Assembly (NCBI GenBank): GCA_000310025.1
Contig: FN649742.1
Coordinates: 652,241 to 716,240 of the forward strand
Source of the DNA: Ectocarpus siliculosus
Lineage: Eukaryota; Sar; Phaeophyceae; Ectocarpales; Ectocarpaceae
Direction of reading: 5' to 3'
DNA: 64,000 bases
The position numbers were made by a program, and so were the translations under genes. The notes beneath the pieces are model-generated. The model worked only from the letters and a program-made list of their open reading frames with translations. It was not told the origin of the DNA and did not search any database. Below, piece after piece: positions 1-13,768 of this stretch; positions within the stretch are counted from its first letter, which is position 1, and every line of letters starts with the position of its first letter.

Positions 1-31
1 AGGGCGAAAACATACTAACGACCACTTGCAG

Positions 32-2499
32 TACGACTTCAAAAGCAGTCGCGCGGCCCGGCTGTTGAGTCCTTCGGCTTGGTCGACCTGGGCTTTTTCG
101 TACAACTGGTAGAAACCGAGCAACCGGTGGCTTTCGAACTCACACCCACGAGTGCAGTGCCATCCAAGCACTTCATCATGACAGGTGTGCATAGAGCAGC
201 GCCGAGAGATTTCTCGCTACGACACAACTTTCCAATTTCTCATGCTGCTGCGTCTCTGGCGTGAGTTTCTTCACACGTTGAGTTGGTCACAATGACAGCA
301 CTGTTGGGGGAACTACCGCTGTACATGAGAGATCCAAGCTACATATCGGGAGGACAGTATTGGAAACGCATAACACCCCACGAGTTTCGTTTAGATACGA
401 AGGATATTTTGCTAAGGCCAAATTCGTCTGCATCTTGCGGATCGCCCCACTGAGATGGTGAAATGTTAATATTGCGTACCTGCGACAATATAATGAAGAG
501 TCCCACCGGATCGAGAAATAACGAAATAACACTAACCAAACCATCCGTGCACGCAAAAATGAGCAAGACGATATCCTTAGAATAAGCTTCTTGAGGGAAT
601 GTACAAAACCATGCAACAGCACCCCTTTTCCTCTATCCTGGTCGAAGAGGGTATCCAACAACAAGAGGTAAAGATACCTGGTTTGGTCAGCGAGGGGGCA
701 AACGGGGTCATACCATGCACTATTACAGGGCTAGGGAATGTGTTCGCGACGTTGCTAAAGACCACAGTAGCTTTCAGCGTCAAAATAAGTGTTGCATCCT
801 CTTAATTCTTGACCCTGCTGTCGGCTATAATAGCTGTTGGTTTGCTCTTGGCTCACCGGAAGTCGCCGTCTTGTGGACGTTCTTCTTTTTCCTCCGTACG
901 CCACCTGTCCGAGTGGCGTTCGCCCCTCCAAATCGCCTCGCGATCATGCGCTCTCGCGCGGCCATGATGTCCGAACCAACCTCTTCAACCATGGTGATTA
1001 TAGAGGCCCCTGAGACAGCGTGTGAAACAAGTCGGGGCGGTGTTGTGTTGGTGTTGCGTTGTGTTGTTGTGTTGAACCCACCCTGCTTTGTCTTGGCCCG
1101 TCGAAACCCAGCTGCGATTGGTCGCTGCTCGTGAGTTTGTCTCACATTTAGAATGTACACGGCACTTTTCGATACAAAAACAAACATTGCAATTGTGAAC
1201 TTCGGCACACAAACGCCAGCGGATACTTAAGCAGGCAGCGAACGCGAGCATGATTCGTCACGACACTTGGTGAGGCAACCACAGAATGCGTTTTTCTAGT
1301 CCACAAGCGTCCTCTCTCTGGTTGCTGCTTTGCCAAGCTCTGTGGCAGGAATCTATCCACACGATGGTTATCTACGCCTAGAGCAGGCAGCCAAAACACA
1401 CACACTTAATAAGCACACACTGCAGTCAACCGCAGCGAGCTGACAGCCCGGCTGACCAAATACCTTAGAGAGGGTGACGGGTGGAAGTTTGGGGGTGATG
1501 GAGTTGCGTAACGCGTGGGGATGGCGAGCTCCACTGCTCCAAACAGGCTTGCCGCAGGGGCTCAACAGTCGATATTATGAAACGAGGGTACCCCGGGGCT
1601 CCGAAGAATCAGAACCTCGTTGTCCCTTTTTTTTTTTTCTTAATATCCTCCACAGATGATACTGCTGCTGTATCTGCGCGGTCCACTCTGTCCATGCGTC
1701 TGCCGCTTGCTGCTGATGACCAGCACCACACTTCCTTTCGACTCGTATGCCACTTCAATCTCAATGCGTTACACACCCGCTTCGCGCGCAATCAGCGAGG
1801 GTGTACTTGCACCAGGATGATTCGATAGGGAGAAACCGGAGATGAAGAGCTGGCGCTCGCTGGAGATCTTCAAGACAGCTAGCTCTCGTCGTTGTTTGAG
1901 CAGCTAGTCTATGTGGTATCTTTCTCTCGCTTTCGGCAACCCCTGTCATTACTTCGCTCGCCCAAATGCCCATCGGTTGTTGCTAATTGCACCGTCACGG
2001 GTCACGCACGTTTTTCTGCCAACAATGTACTGCCGTACATTGTACACGTGAGGTTTACCTAGGTTTCAAAGGATGCTGGGGAAGAGCGGCGTAGACTATA
2101 GCGCCCCCGATGGCCCGATGGACAGACAGATATATATCCTTGAACCGCGGACTAATACATGGATCCTATTGGGCACCTCTTTCATCGTGCGGAAGCGACA
2201 ACAGTTTTCATCACGAGATGATTCCGCCGGGAAAAGGTTAAGGTTCGCCATTGGGCATGAGCAGTTTGGCACGGGCCATAATAGTGCACTATTATACTGC
2301 TGCTCTCAGTTACATAGTCTACTAAGTCAACAAGACATTCTCTCTATAGGTGGCCCAACAAAACAATGTTCCCGCAATTCATTGCCCATGTTGCGTGCTG
2401 CCAGACCATGTATGCATAAGACCGCTGACTTTGACACCTCTCATGAGGCACAAAGCGCTGCAACCCGTCGTCGTGCGGTTTGGTGGCCGTATGGAGGTG
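32..2499 (+). CDS. Possible partial gene at left edge, two candidate exons (32-260 and 2350-2499)
   Basis: I do not recognise this protein. The first candidate exon (32-260) follows a cttgcag acceptor and ends at a gtgagt donor. It stays open for 76 codons and reads like protein, with the stretch VAFELTPTSAVPSKHF. The second (2350-2499) follows tctctatag, ends at gtgagt, and is exactly 50 codons. It contains a CPCC cluster (residues IHCPCCVLPDHVC) that could bind a metal. Their phases (2 and 0) do not join directly, so at least one more exon would be needed between them, and the start would lie left of the window. The two exons may also belong to different genes or be chance. The intervening sequence shows nothing else I can support. 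Confidence 0.28.
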
Positions 2500-2939
2500 G
2501 TGAGTGATGCCATTTGTTTCCGGCGCACGTCTGAAGCGCTACACACAGACACTCTTCATCTTGGTTGGGCTATATGGCACGGTGGGAGTTGATGATAGAT
2601 GTACAGAGTAGATGGGGGCGGAGAGCGAATATTTTACTCCTTCCTCCTATTATTCGACACACGTGTGTGTTTGTGTTGAGGCAACAGCACTGTCACTGCA
2701 GTTGCTGTACAGCTATTCCTTCAGCTGTGGCTACAAAGTAGCTGGCATGTGATGCGAGGTTCGGTAGGCAAACACACAGGGTGATCTTATTATCAACACA
2801 GACGCCCAAGCTGTCTTCACCTGACGGTTACAGACTTGGCAACGCCTTCACAATACCGCATAAACCCATGCAGTAGATATAGAGTCGTTCTTGTACCGCA
2901 ATTACTCCAACATGTCCTCATAAGAACTACGTCATTCTA

Positions 2940-3690
2940 GTACCAATCAATGCATCAGATCCAATTCTCTCTCAATGTATGTCCTCTCGAAACAATATCC
3001 ATGTCCTCTCGAAACAAGGCTATCTTAAGAACTTCTGACTCAATATCAATTGTTTTGCCTTTCTCAGCTGCGTTGCATCAGCAGCGATTTATTTTCCTTC
3101 GACACAAATCTCCCGAATTTTCTTCTAACATATACACACACATACACCATCCAACCCTCAAGACATAAAGTCTGATTACGAAGAGGGGAGGTGATCAAAC
3201 TCCTAACAGCATGCCACGGGCGCGGAGAAACTCCGACGGGTTTAGCCCTTTCGTAAAAATATCCGCTTTCTGGAGCGACGTCGATATTTGCTTCACGTCT
3301 ACGACTCCATCAGCTACCAGCGACCTTACTTGGTGAAACTTTACGTCAATGTGCTTAGTCCTTGGGGTGATACGGAAGCTGAGAGTTAATTTTAGAGCTC
3401 CCGAGTTGTCCTCCCACACCACGGTTGCTTCTTCCTGAGTCTGATTTATGGTGTCCAGCAGGTGGCGGAAGTACTTGATGATGTTGCACCCCTTTGACAA
3501 AGCCACGAACTCTGCTTCAACGGATTGTAATCAACTGCATTTTATATCCCCCCAGAAATGTGTTCCTCAACAAGCTGACAATACCCTGAAAAAGCGGGTG
3601 GTGAGCAATTGCCCTGAGTCGCCCTTCGTGGGATTCGCCCTGCCTGCTGCTCGCGACAAAACATCATCATCGTAGACTACTGTCATTCGG
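2940..3690 (-). mobile_element. Ty1/copia retrotransposon fossil (3' end of pol, RNase H part)
   Basis: On the minus strand, 3195-3506 encodes a typical copia RNase H tail: an ALSKGCN segment, a WEDNSGAL block, RTKHIDVKFH and QKADIFTKGL are all in the family order. Weaker RNase H-like sequence continues to about 3690. On the low-coordinate side the sequence from about 3130 downward begins TGTTAGAAG on the element strand and may be the start of a terminal repeat, but no second repeat is visible. The element is a broken 3' remnant without integrase or reverse transcriptase and looks old. Confidence 0.8.
2979..3018. repeat. Short tandem repeat in the possible copia terminal repeat
   Basis: The word TGTCCTCTCGAAACAA occurs twice, 21-22 bases apart, inside the presumed terminal repeat of the copia fossil. 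Confidence 0.7.
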
Positions 3691-3787
3691 CGCAGAGTAC
3701 AAGTGGGGAGGAGGTACGTGAAGGTAGCGACCGGGGGTTCTCTCTGGCTTACAGTATGCGGACTGGCGATTCGCACACACTCACCAT

Positions 3788-3887
3788 NNNNNNNNNNNNN
3801 NNNNNNNNNNNNNNNNNNNNNNNNNNNNNNNNNNNNNNNNNNNNNNNNNNNNNNNNNNNNNNNNNNNNNNNNNNNNNNNNNNNNNNN
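3788..3887. other. Assembly gap (100 N)
   Basis: A run of exactly 100 N, the conventional placeholder for a gap of unknown size. The flanks show no obvious overlap with each other, unlike the second gap in this window. Confidence 0.99.
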
Positions 3888-5557
3888 GTCCTGCAGGCGT
3901 GACGAAGCTACCCAACAGTTCCTGGAACGCGAACGTGTGTTTCGCATGACTACACGACATGACAACGATCAACACCGCGACGACGACGAATAGGTGCCTG
4001 GACGACAACAAAACAACGACCCAAAAGTGGCCTCAGCACCCAATTTTTGCGAACACAACGAGGTTCCGGCTCTTTCTTGTGGCCGATGTGGTTCAAGAGG
4101 AACTCGACCTCTTCTTGACCCTTCTGTACATGTCCAATGATTTTGTCAATGGTAAACGGCTATAGAGCGAGCGTCTCGTACTATAAGTTGGTCTCCTGTT
4201 TGAGCGCGGTCCCGCCGCACATGTGTTATAGACCAGAGGGTTGTTCGAGCCACTCCTGGTGTGTATAATAGGAAATGGAACCGTCGCACATGGTATTGCA
4301 TACCAGAAGGGAACAGACTACCGCCGCCAGCCGTAGTTCGGCCGTAAGGTACCCAACGGCCCGGCCGGGTACCTCAGCGGAAAAGGAACACGGCACATGC
4401 ATACGACGCGATGTTACGTGCAGCCTGGAGAGGCAGGACTCGAGCTCGATCAGTAGAAAATATTACTTGGACAAATAGGAAACAGCTTGCACACGTACGC
4501 ATGACGCGTACGCGAAATGAAATGTTCATAGACCACACAAAATAACGCATATGATACCGTACCTCACACCAAAAATCACGCACAACAAGAAGAACGAAGG
4601 CTCGCCAGAAGAGCAGATTACACCTCCATCTACCTCTACTATCACTGCATAGTATACTATTAAAATAAAATAAAAAACACGGGCGGAAAGGCACCTGCGA
4701 CTCATCTATGCAAAGTGCACGAGTTCCGTCCATCAGAGCATACTGGACGAGCGGGCTAGGGGCGTCTTTCTTTGCTCACTACCACCATCGCTGTGCTAAA
4801 CAACGGATACATTTCAACGGAGATTTTTCGACGGACAGTTCAACCCCGGAAGACAAAAGACACTACGTTCTACTGCTGTGTATTGTAGATGGCGACAAAC
4901 ACCAATGGAAAACGCTTCAACGGAGAGCCGGCCCGGCCCTCGCAAGGCTCAACATCGGGTCAATTCTCGGTCGCAACAGAGCCACGGCAGCATTGTACGG
5001 AAAACTATCCACCAATCCCGAACAAAACATTACTATTATCAACACGTACCATCCCAGCACGAACCCAACCCTATATAAACAAGGAAACAGCATGGTGCGG
5101 TGTGGTGTGGTGTGGTACTTTCGGAATTGCTTTGCTACCGGTCACGCGACAAACCAAAAACAATCACAAGCACATGAGATGGACTATACGATTCACTGGC
5201 AAATGAATCGATCGCCCGGTGTGGCACGGGGGATGCCATGCCATTGTGCACAGCAGTACTGAAGCGGCAAGGGCCACTACAAATAGAATCTAAAAGTGAA
5301 AGAGACAAAACAAAACAAACGAATACGACACTGCAATTTCTGATACACATTCCCCACTAACATGCACCTCACGGCACGCAACGTGACATATACATAATAA
5401 ACCACGCACACGGTAACTTAGATACCACAACGTTCTTCACCAAACGACGGCGCTTCTTGTTTTCAGGCAGAAAGTGCAGGTGGAACAAACTGGAACAAAA
5501 CGACCACCCAGCACATACAGGTAGGGTTCGGTAGGCCCCCAAGCTGTTCCTCCCGCC
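3888..5557. other. Non-coding stretch between copia fossil and CYRI gene
   Basis: I see no supportable gene here. The part next to 5557 should contain the 3' untranslated region of the minus-strand CYRI gene, but I find no clear polyadenylation signal. A short run of GGTGT units lies near 5098-5118. Confidence 0.6.
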
Positions 5558-8500
5558 TCATCTCGCGAGTGCATCACGTATGTTCTTGGGAGTGGTGTCC
5601 GAGTTGTAGTGCATCGTGGAATACCGGAGAGTTGCCCGGAGTTGCTCCCCCGTGGCGCCACCATGCCTGTTGAGCACTTTGATGCACTTTGAAACCTGAT
5701 CGTGGCCATGACAATGCCAGACAAGGGGATAAATGCAGACAGAGAAGGGAGCACGAGTACTTAGGTGCAGGGTGTCGGCAGGCACGGAGGACAGCTTGCA
5801 CGTCGAAGGTTGCTTGATCTCAAGGAAGATTGACGACTGCAAATATCCAGACAATACTCGTTGCTGAACCTGCAACGTGGAAAAGGCGTGTGTGATATGT
5901 TGACACCCGCTTTAATGAGCCTGGAATACACACCACGGCTATTTGGAGAGCTGGCCTGTTAGAAATAAAACACGTTGGCCTGCTCAATTCCAAGCCAGCA
6001 GCACCGCAACATCAGTGACCATCCGTGTCCTGGCAACACGAACACACAAACAAAAGTTCCCAGGACCGGCCAATAACATGCAAAAAATACGCCATGAATA
6101 CATGCACGTGTGGAAGACAACCGGCCACACCCCGCCCACTCACCCCGATGTGTGATCTCCTCACGAACACTCCCGAGTCTGTGATTCTATCGTACAGCAC
6201 GGCGGCGCTCGTCATGGCCATGAGGAGTTTTCGACTCGTAGCATCGTTCCTGCCATCACGCATCACGATTGGCACATACGGTGGCATGACAAGGCATGGT
6301 CAAAGGCCGATAGCGGAAGGCGAAAGGCAAAGATGCGGGACATACCCGTGTATATGCATTCGGGGAAAACACGCACACGTACAATTTTGTACTTCTAGAA
6401 GATATTGTGAGCGTGCTTCCAAGATATGGAGCAAGGCCAGACGCCGGAAATAGAAATTAGAGAGCTACAGCATACATAAAAGAGCATCTCGCATGGTGGC
6501 CAAGGGACGTACACGTCACTAACTGCTCTGCGATGCATGTACTCACGTGTGAGCCCTTCTGTGCACCATCCCACAGCACATGTTCGCCACTGTGGCGATG
6601 ACATTCTGGACCCGCGGTACCTCCTCAGCCGTCTTGGCCGTAACCTTGGACAGCATCACCATCATCGGTACGTTCTGAACGCGTACAGTACCAGCCCAGC
6701 CCAAGTGCAAAAAACATGCCGGAAGAACAAAGACGGACGTACAGTAGATACATCAGTAAAATAAATCGGGAGGAAATGGGACATCTGTACTACACTGAGG
6801 TACTGCTGTACTGCTTCTTGTAGTACTCAAGGAGGGCACGTTGGCAGAAGTCGGGAAGGAGCGAGGGATGACTGGATAGGAGTTCAAGGCGATGGCTTGA
6901 AACGACGACAACCGACACCAAAACAACAGACGACATGACGATATGCGCGCGCGTATGCGTGAGCTATGTACCAGTATGAACAATGGCGACACGGCACGCA
7001 ATATGATCATGTCTGATGCCTGAGAGACAAGTCTGAGACAAGTTCCTGCCAGAAAAGGGACACACGCAACAGACAACACACCCACTACCCACGCGCTGGA
7101 AATTCTCCCAAACAGACGCCGCTACTCTCGGTTCACTCCCGCAAGTGCTAACAACATCAAGTCGAACCTTGAAAGAGTGGGTGCAAGCCAAACAACCCAA
7201 ACAATGGGGCAAGCCACACAATCACAGGCAAGCAAAAAACCGTCCACGACGAGCCAGCGGCTGGACACGGCACGCACCTCCGCGATGAACATCGAGATGG
7301 CATTCGCGTCCGTGTCGGCAACGGGCAGTTCCAACAGCAAGCCGGCCTCCTGCTCCCTCTTGAGCCTGGACAAATATCTCCGGTACGTGGCGAAGTCGTT
7401 TTGAACCTGCGGGCGCATCATCTGCCATCATGATAAGCGCGCCAAATTCCGTCAAACGCCGAGAGGAGAAGAGGAGGGGAGGAGGGGAAGAAGAGAGGGG
7501 GAGAAAAGGGGAGGAACAGCAGTAACATGTTCAAGGTGAGGGAGAGGCTGATTTCCAAGAATAAGGACAAGACAAAGAGAGTCGAACATTTGAAGGGTAC
7601 GTTCCCGGCTACCTTGTACTTCTACCATCGCCATCGCCATCATGGAAGGGACCACGAGCGGCAACATGACAACGTGCATATAATCGTGGATACTTGGCCT
7701 TTTCTTCTTCTGCCTCTCTCTGGTGTCTGAACCCCAGTTCCGTCGAGTGATATCGTCTAGTGACCACGGCACAGCAGTACCACGGTCATATCAACGAACG
7801 ACCACATCGAAAAAGTACACTACTCGCGCACAACACAACCCACAGAACACGGGGTCTACTATAAGTGGCTAAGGTACTTCTTCGACTAGTCCATTGCTGT
7901 ACGGCGGGTTTATTTCAAGCGACGGCGGGGAAATAAATAAAACGCCGCCACGACTGCTGTGGTCGATTTGTGCATTCAACTTCACAATACATCCTGCCCC
8001 GGTGGATTCACGTTGTACACTACATCATGTACCTTTTAGCAGCAAATCTCACTACCGCTGTGTTCGCAGGTGCGCTGCAAATCACGCTCTTTCTTCTCAA
8101 ACACCGGTCTCTCTCGCACGGCAGGAAGGCTGAGATTCGAAGCTTTAACTCTCCCTCATGTGCGATTGATGACTCTTGTTTTCTAACCCGGCCATCACAG
8201 GAACGAAAAGACAAGAAACAAAAATGACACACGGCTGCCTGTGTTTCTGTTTGCCTTGGTAAGGCCCGGGAGCGCTGCTATAACAGTGGATGCGCGGCCG
8301 CGGGGGCTGATGGACCATATATAAGGCCGTTGACGTCAACTCCACTGAGTCGCCCGAGTTCTCATTGGAGTAAAAACACGACAGCTGGTGCTCGAACTGG
8401 CGAAAAAAAGCGGCCGGAAGGACCAGATCGAGCCAGCCAGCTCAAGCCACAAGACGAAAACAACAAGTTGTGTTGAATCGATCGGCTGAATGCACACGGC

Positions 8501-11500
8501 AAGTAATGAGCAACGGACAACTCTAACAAACCTTAATTTGGTCCCACTCGAGTACCGCCTGCAGTAGCTCGGTCAGCATACACGCCAACAGCGGGGCCTC
8601 CACGATGGAGCCAAGACCTGCCAGCCTCCCCAGCAGAGCCGGCGCCAGCTGCACGAGCCGCACATGAACAGTAGCAACAAGACTTTTCAATCACAAATCA
8701 ACAAGCAGGTGCCTGTTGCACGACGGCCGAAGTGGTCGCTACTGCAACACACCTACCTGCAAATCGGACAGCCCACGAAGGCGGGCGCTACGTAACCGTG
8801 CCCATATCTCCCACCGGTTATTCCGTCTTTTGAGCAATATTGCCTTACAGCAGTAGGTCGGTTGATCCACACCTACTGGTGCTGTGGGTGCCATAGACAC
8901 ACTACTGGACGACGACAACAGCAAGCAACTTTCCCCACAGCACAGACACGACAATACGCCCGCGCCATAATTGCTAACCAATTGTGTGCGTGCATACACC
9001 CTTGTCATTTGTGCTCTTCCTTCGATACAACTGGCAATGCTGTTGTATTATCCAACAAGCACGTTCGGTTTTCCGCATATTTCCAGCAAATACACGCGTA
9101 GACTTGATGCAGTTGATGCAATACACCGACGGCGGTGGCGAACGGTCCCGAGTCCCGAGAAAAGCAACAAAGCAGACCTCTTCGACTCGACTGACCGCTG
9201 CGGTTAAGTTACAGCACAAGGTCTTGAACGGGTTATCTTTCTGTGTTTCTATCTATGCTATGATTAAGACACCCAACCCGCACACCGTTCCCAACTTCTC
9301 GCAGTAGTACTGCCTGCGCCCCCAGATAAGCCAATGTGAAGCACCGTATGTTGTGTGCATACGAAAACGTCCCGAGCCTTGAATATGCGTAGTCTATGCA
9401 TGCAGTATCATACCAATCCGAACACGGAGGGAATCGCGTGACAAGATTGAGATTCACGGATGGTGCTTTTGCACATGAAGATCTGTAAATGGAGAGGACG
9501 AGCTACACCGACTCCCGCCGCCTGTACAGCCGCCGCCTGCGCGCTAGAATAGCTGGTGCTGTGCAGAAGTCTGCTGTATGTAGGCTGGCTCACCTGCTCC
9601 ACATCTCGTGCCAGGTCGAAGAACGTTTTAATCTTCTTGACGTTCGGTAACAGAGCCTCGGTGACGGCGCTTTGCAGCTCCGTGTCTTTCGGTGCACTCA
9701 TCGACTGCTTACATTACATTCACATGCCAACAAAGGGCAGCAACAGGAGTACTGACTAAGTCAATATTCAGCACGATTTTTGATTTTCCTCAACAAAAAC
9801 TTATCATCGGGACGGCGGGGAAATTCCAAAGAGAACGGGGAGGGAGATTCGAGATTCATCATCTGTATCATACTGTAGCACACAAACAGCTGTATCCAGC
9901 TGAATGAACAACCTATACTACTTCTAGATGACAGCAGCTGATCGTCGATTAGACAAGAGAAGAGTGAAGCAAAAACGGCAACGGCAAACACAGAACTGAC
10001 GAAGCTGAAACCTCCTGCTGGCCTTCGATACCTGTCGGATGAGTGCGCTGCAGCCTTCATACTGCTGTACTGATTGAATCGCGTCCGAGCATCTCTGCAG
10101 CAGGAGCAGAACAGCGTTCATCACAGAGAAGAAAGAAAGAACGGCCAGCGTGCCCAGTCAGCCACCGGCATGACACTAACATACATCAGCAGAGAGCCAG
10201 CAGCAGTAAAGGATTTTACGGGCAGCACTAATAGTGCAGCAGCAATATACGCACGAGTGTAACGTAGCATCTGTAACGACGCATTATTAATAGCACCGCA
10301 AACAGAGTTAACCTTAACAAGGCAGGTGACCATTGGCTTGGCGCCCACACGGCTTTTGTACGTAGCCTGTAAGTGCCACAAGCCCGCCCTAAATCAATAC
10401 CTAACTTGTGAAGACAACAACAACAACCTGAATATAACTTCAAATCAATCAACTTTCGGAAGTGGCATGTTTCTCTGTGGTGTTTGTCGTGTAAACGTCT
10501 CAACATCTCAAAGGACCAAGCCCTGCTGTTGCGTTAAATCGCGTATGCTCGTATGGTGTACTCGGAGTAAGAGCATGCATGCATACATGCGGCATTGAAC
10601 CAACTCGAATCATCTCCGTCTTTCGCTAGTACACATGCTTTTGTGCATGTATGCATAAGTGTACATTTTTCGCTGCTGTCGGCAACACACCCACAAATAA
10701 ATGATCTGATGTGCACGTCTGTAAGCTGTAGGGCCATACCGGACGTCAGAGGGGTCAGAAGTACTTACTTTTTGTTACCCAAAGCAGTGCGTTGCGGCCG
10801 GAGGGATATCCAAGATATTGAAAGAAATAAAACTTGCCAACATGTCTCTTCAAGGCAATGACCAGGCCCAAAGGTTTCGAACTCAGCATGCGCTCACAGC
10901 TCATGAGCACACTACTACTGTCGACACCGCTAGAGCATCAACTTAGCCATATCGCCTCTAGGTCTCAAAACACAAGAGTTAACAACAGCAGTGACTCCGT
11001 GTCCTTGGCACAATTCAACACCTCCACACTACACAGGTACACCATTACCTTGATGCAGATATAGCCGTTAAATATCGACTGACCTACGTACACCTGACCA
11101 CAGGGATGTATGCGCGTACATGAAGTCAACCGACCGTTCGGACTCAACTCGGGCCCCACCGATACCCAGGGATTTTGGCAAAAGGTGGTGCGTGTTTTCG
11201 CACGTGCTATCTACCGATTGACACAGCAAAACATTCGTCATGACCATCATTGCCACCACGTTCTCATGTGCGATGCCTGCTGCTGCCTGTGTAGGTTAAT
11301 GGAACATACATGTGCAAAATAACACCTCGCGCCCACCTCGACGACAAGGCAGAGTTGCAAGTACAATTCTCCATCTTGCCGCTCCTGGCCATCCTTCGGA
11401 GATCCCTTCGGCCGCTGCTGCCCTCGCTCGCTGCCTGCTGCAAGATCCAAGGACAGAACAAATGGATCGAATCGTGCGTAAGCTACTGCGAGCGCCGGCG

Positions 11501-12558
11501 TGGCGTCATAACGCGCTAGAGGACAAGAGACAAAAGGGAGCCGAACAGAAGGGATATGGTGATATGGTGATATGGTTCCTTCGTTCCTCTTCGTCTGTCT
11601 CCGCGGCAGATTTCCTCTCTCCGATCGGAGAGCTATTTACAGCAGTAGATAACATGACACGTGAGCGAGAAGAAGAAAGAGAAGCGCGTCTTTTATGTAC
11701 CACGGGTATTTATCGATCGCACGATGCACGCGATGCAACCCTGCCAGCAGCAGCAGAAGGGAAGGAACTACCGGTAGGGCGAGGGAGACATGAGGAGTAG
11801 GCAAAGCAACCGTTGCTGACGATTCGCATATCCAGTTTGAGCGTTATACTCGTGTGCACTCTCTCACGATCGCCAGCGAGACCCTTCGGCTGCAGTATAC
11901 TTACTGTACATCACATGGAACGGTCTTTCTTTTTAGGGCACCTGCGGAAGGGAGAGTGTACAACGTACTCTTGCAGCACTTGCAGCAGCAGGAGCAGGGA
12001 GCACTCCAAAGAGGAGAGCCACCAACTACGAAGGCGAATGGGTCATCAGCGACTGACTGCACTGCTGTCCAACCGCAGTAGCCAATGGCGAAAGCAAGCT
12101 GTGTTTTTATCAAGAGTTCAAATTTACGAGGTCCGCGTTAGATGCGGCAGGGTAGCCGCCCGCCGCGCTCAAAAAACAACCATTTTTCTTGCATTTTGCA
12201 GAGCTCTTCTCTCTCCCTTCTCGGCTTCTCGGTGTTTATCCAACGAAGTGTATACGGCACCCAAGGCCATCACAGATGAACGAGGGTCGCGCACGAGCAC
12301 TCTTTTCTTGCATTCGAATGCCAGTAGCATCGTGTCCGTCCGGTCGCTCTATCATCATTTTGATCGATCCACCTCACTTCCTTGTTGAAACCGCGTGGCG
12401 CTGCAACGTGTCGAGGCGTTGATTGCGACACAACAACACCGCCGGATACCGGATACACTTGGTCGCCGTTCACACACACCTTCGTCGACGAGAGGCGGCA
12501 GGCTGATCTCGTACCCCGCGTGCCCATCTCTCCAGAGCAGCCCCATCAGGTTCCCCAT
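5558..12558 (-). CDS. CYRI/FAM49 family protein (CYFIP-related Rac1 interactor), 9 exons
   Basis: The protein is predicted to bind active Rac1 and restrain the SCAR/WAVE complex at the plasma membrane, as known for animal and Dictyostelium CYRI. Exons, in coding order: 12558-12480, 11437-11337, 10094-10032, 9704-9594, 8648-8532, 7421-7278, 6674-6547, 6249-6144, 5695-5558. All phases agree and give 328 residues, against 324 in human CYRI-B. The start MGNLMGLL keeps the glycine-2 myristoylation context of the family (human MGNLLKVL). Residues about 158-172 read MMRPQVQNDFATYRR, and the RR pair (171-172) matches the arginines needed for Rac1 binding in CYRI-B. The last exons carry YDRITDSGVF and TLRYSTMHYNSDTTPKNI, aligned to the human C-terminus. 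Residues 28-45 form a short Gly/Gln/Lys-rich expansion. Identity is from recalled family sequence; the exon structure is read directly. Confidence 0.93.
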
Positions 12559-13768
12559 GGACAGCCCGCACGGTTGCTGCTGTGTTGCTAAGTTGCGGCG
12601 GCGGCTACTGCTGCCTGCTGATGCGAGGGTCGAGAGGAGTTCTACCTTCTGTGACGCATGCGCGAAACGGCACAACAAACACGTCTTCGTGTTGATGGAA
12701 TGAATCAGCAAGGAATGGTCGTTCTGTGTGTCTATTTATTGTTCCTAATGAATCAGGACCGAACACGTCGCATGATTTCTATGAGGACGCTTGCTTACGT
12801 GTCACTTGTAGATGGTAGCTCCTTACCTCTTCCTCCGCGAGACCAACTACAATAACTAGAAGTTACTTGTTACTTGTTATGATGGTGCCTGAAAGGAGGT
12901 TGATTGGTAAGAGACGCATGGATACCAGTACGTGGTAGCAGTGTGGTTACCTGCAGCAGTTGTTGTTGTTGTCTTCACACATTAAATATGCAATATGCCC
13001 ATTGCCCAAGCGTGAAGGAAGAGGTGTGGAGCGAGGAATGCTACTGCTGCATGTACAGCAGCGGCGCGACCTCCCAAGCCACGCAAATATGGCTAAGAGC
13101 TTGTTAGTTAGTACAATTAGCTACTTGTAGCATCCCAGGAGGTCGGTCCAAAATCCGCGCGGAATACAGTAGTCTAAATAGAGTTTCCGATGAGACGACT
13201 CATGCTCATTTTCAAAATGTACGAGATGATGTGCGGTAGATGTTCAAGAGGAATTCGCATGAGAACGCTGACGTACCCACCCATTCTTGGGTCACATCGC
13301 CCTCCCTATTACTTCTTCAGGGGCAAGGTATCTTCGCGTACAGAACAGCAGCAGCAACGCAGAGAACAAGCTTTCCCCAAATCAAATGTGGAGCCGACAC
13401 CGATGCCCAAGAGTCATTAGGTAAAAAAAGACGTCGTCGACGAGACAAACCAAGCATGCAATTAGACTACGCAATCAAATCAACGCGAAGACACGTTTCC
13501 TGCATATCCCGCTGCACCACAACGTTTCCTGCGCACCACTACTTTTGAGGCGAACCCTCCGACAACCCGTTCCGCAGAAACGCAACCCGTGAGTTGTGTA
13601 CCGCCACATCCATATATGCCAATTGCAGCACGACGAGCACGAGGGTATTCCCCGTTTGGGAACACAATACAAGCCAAGCCATAGCTCTCGCCCACCCCCT
13701 TGCGCCCATCGCCCCCTTCCCTACTGAGCCCTCAAGTCGCCATGGATGCCAAACAGAAGCCTAATTTT
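12559..13768. other. Spacer between CYRI and ATP synthase gamma genes (same strand)
   Basis: About 1.2 kb separates the ATP synthase gamma stop from the CYRI start, both genes running on the minus strand. It should hold the CYRI promoter and 5' leader and the gamma 3' leader. I see no coding sequence, TATA box or repeat I can defend. Confidence 0.55.

Noticed and set aside
2073-2507. Plus-strand open frame of 144 codons
   Set aside because: No family resemblance. It overlaps the better exon candidate 2350-2499 in another frame.
3888-4011. Continuation of the copia fossil beyond the first N gap
   Set aside because: The sequence right of the gap shows no copia motif in any frame.
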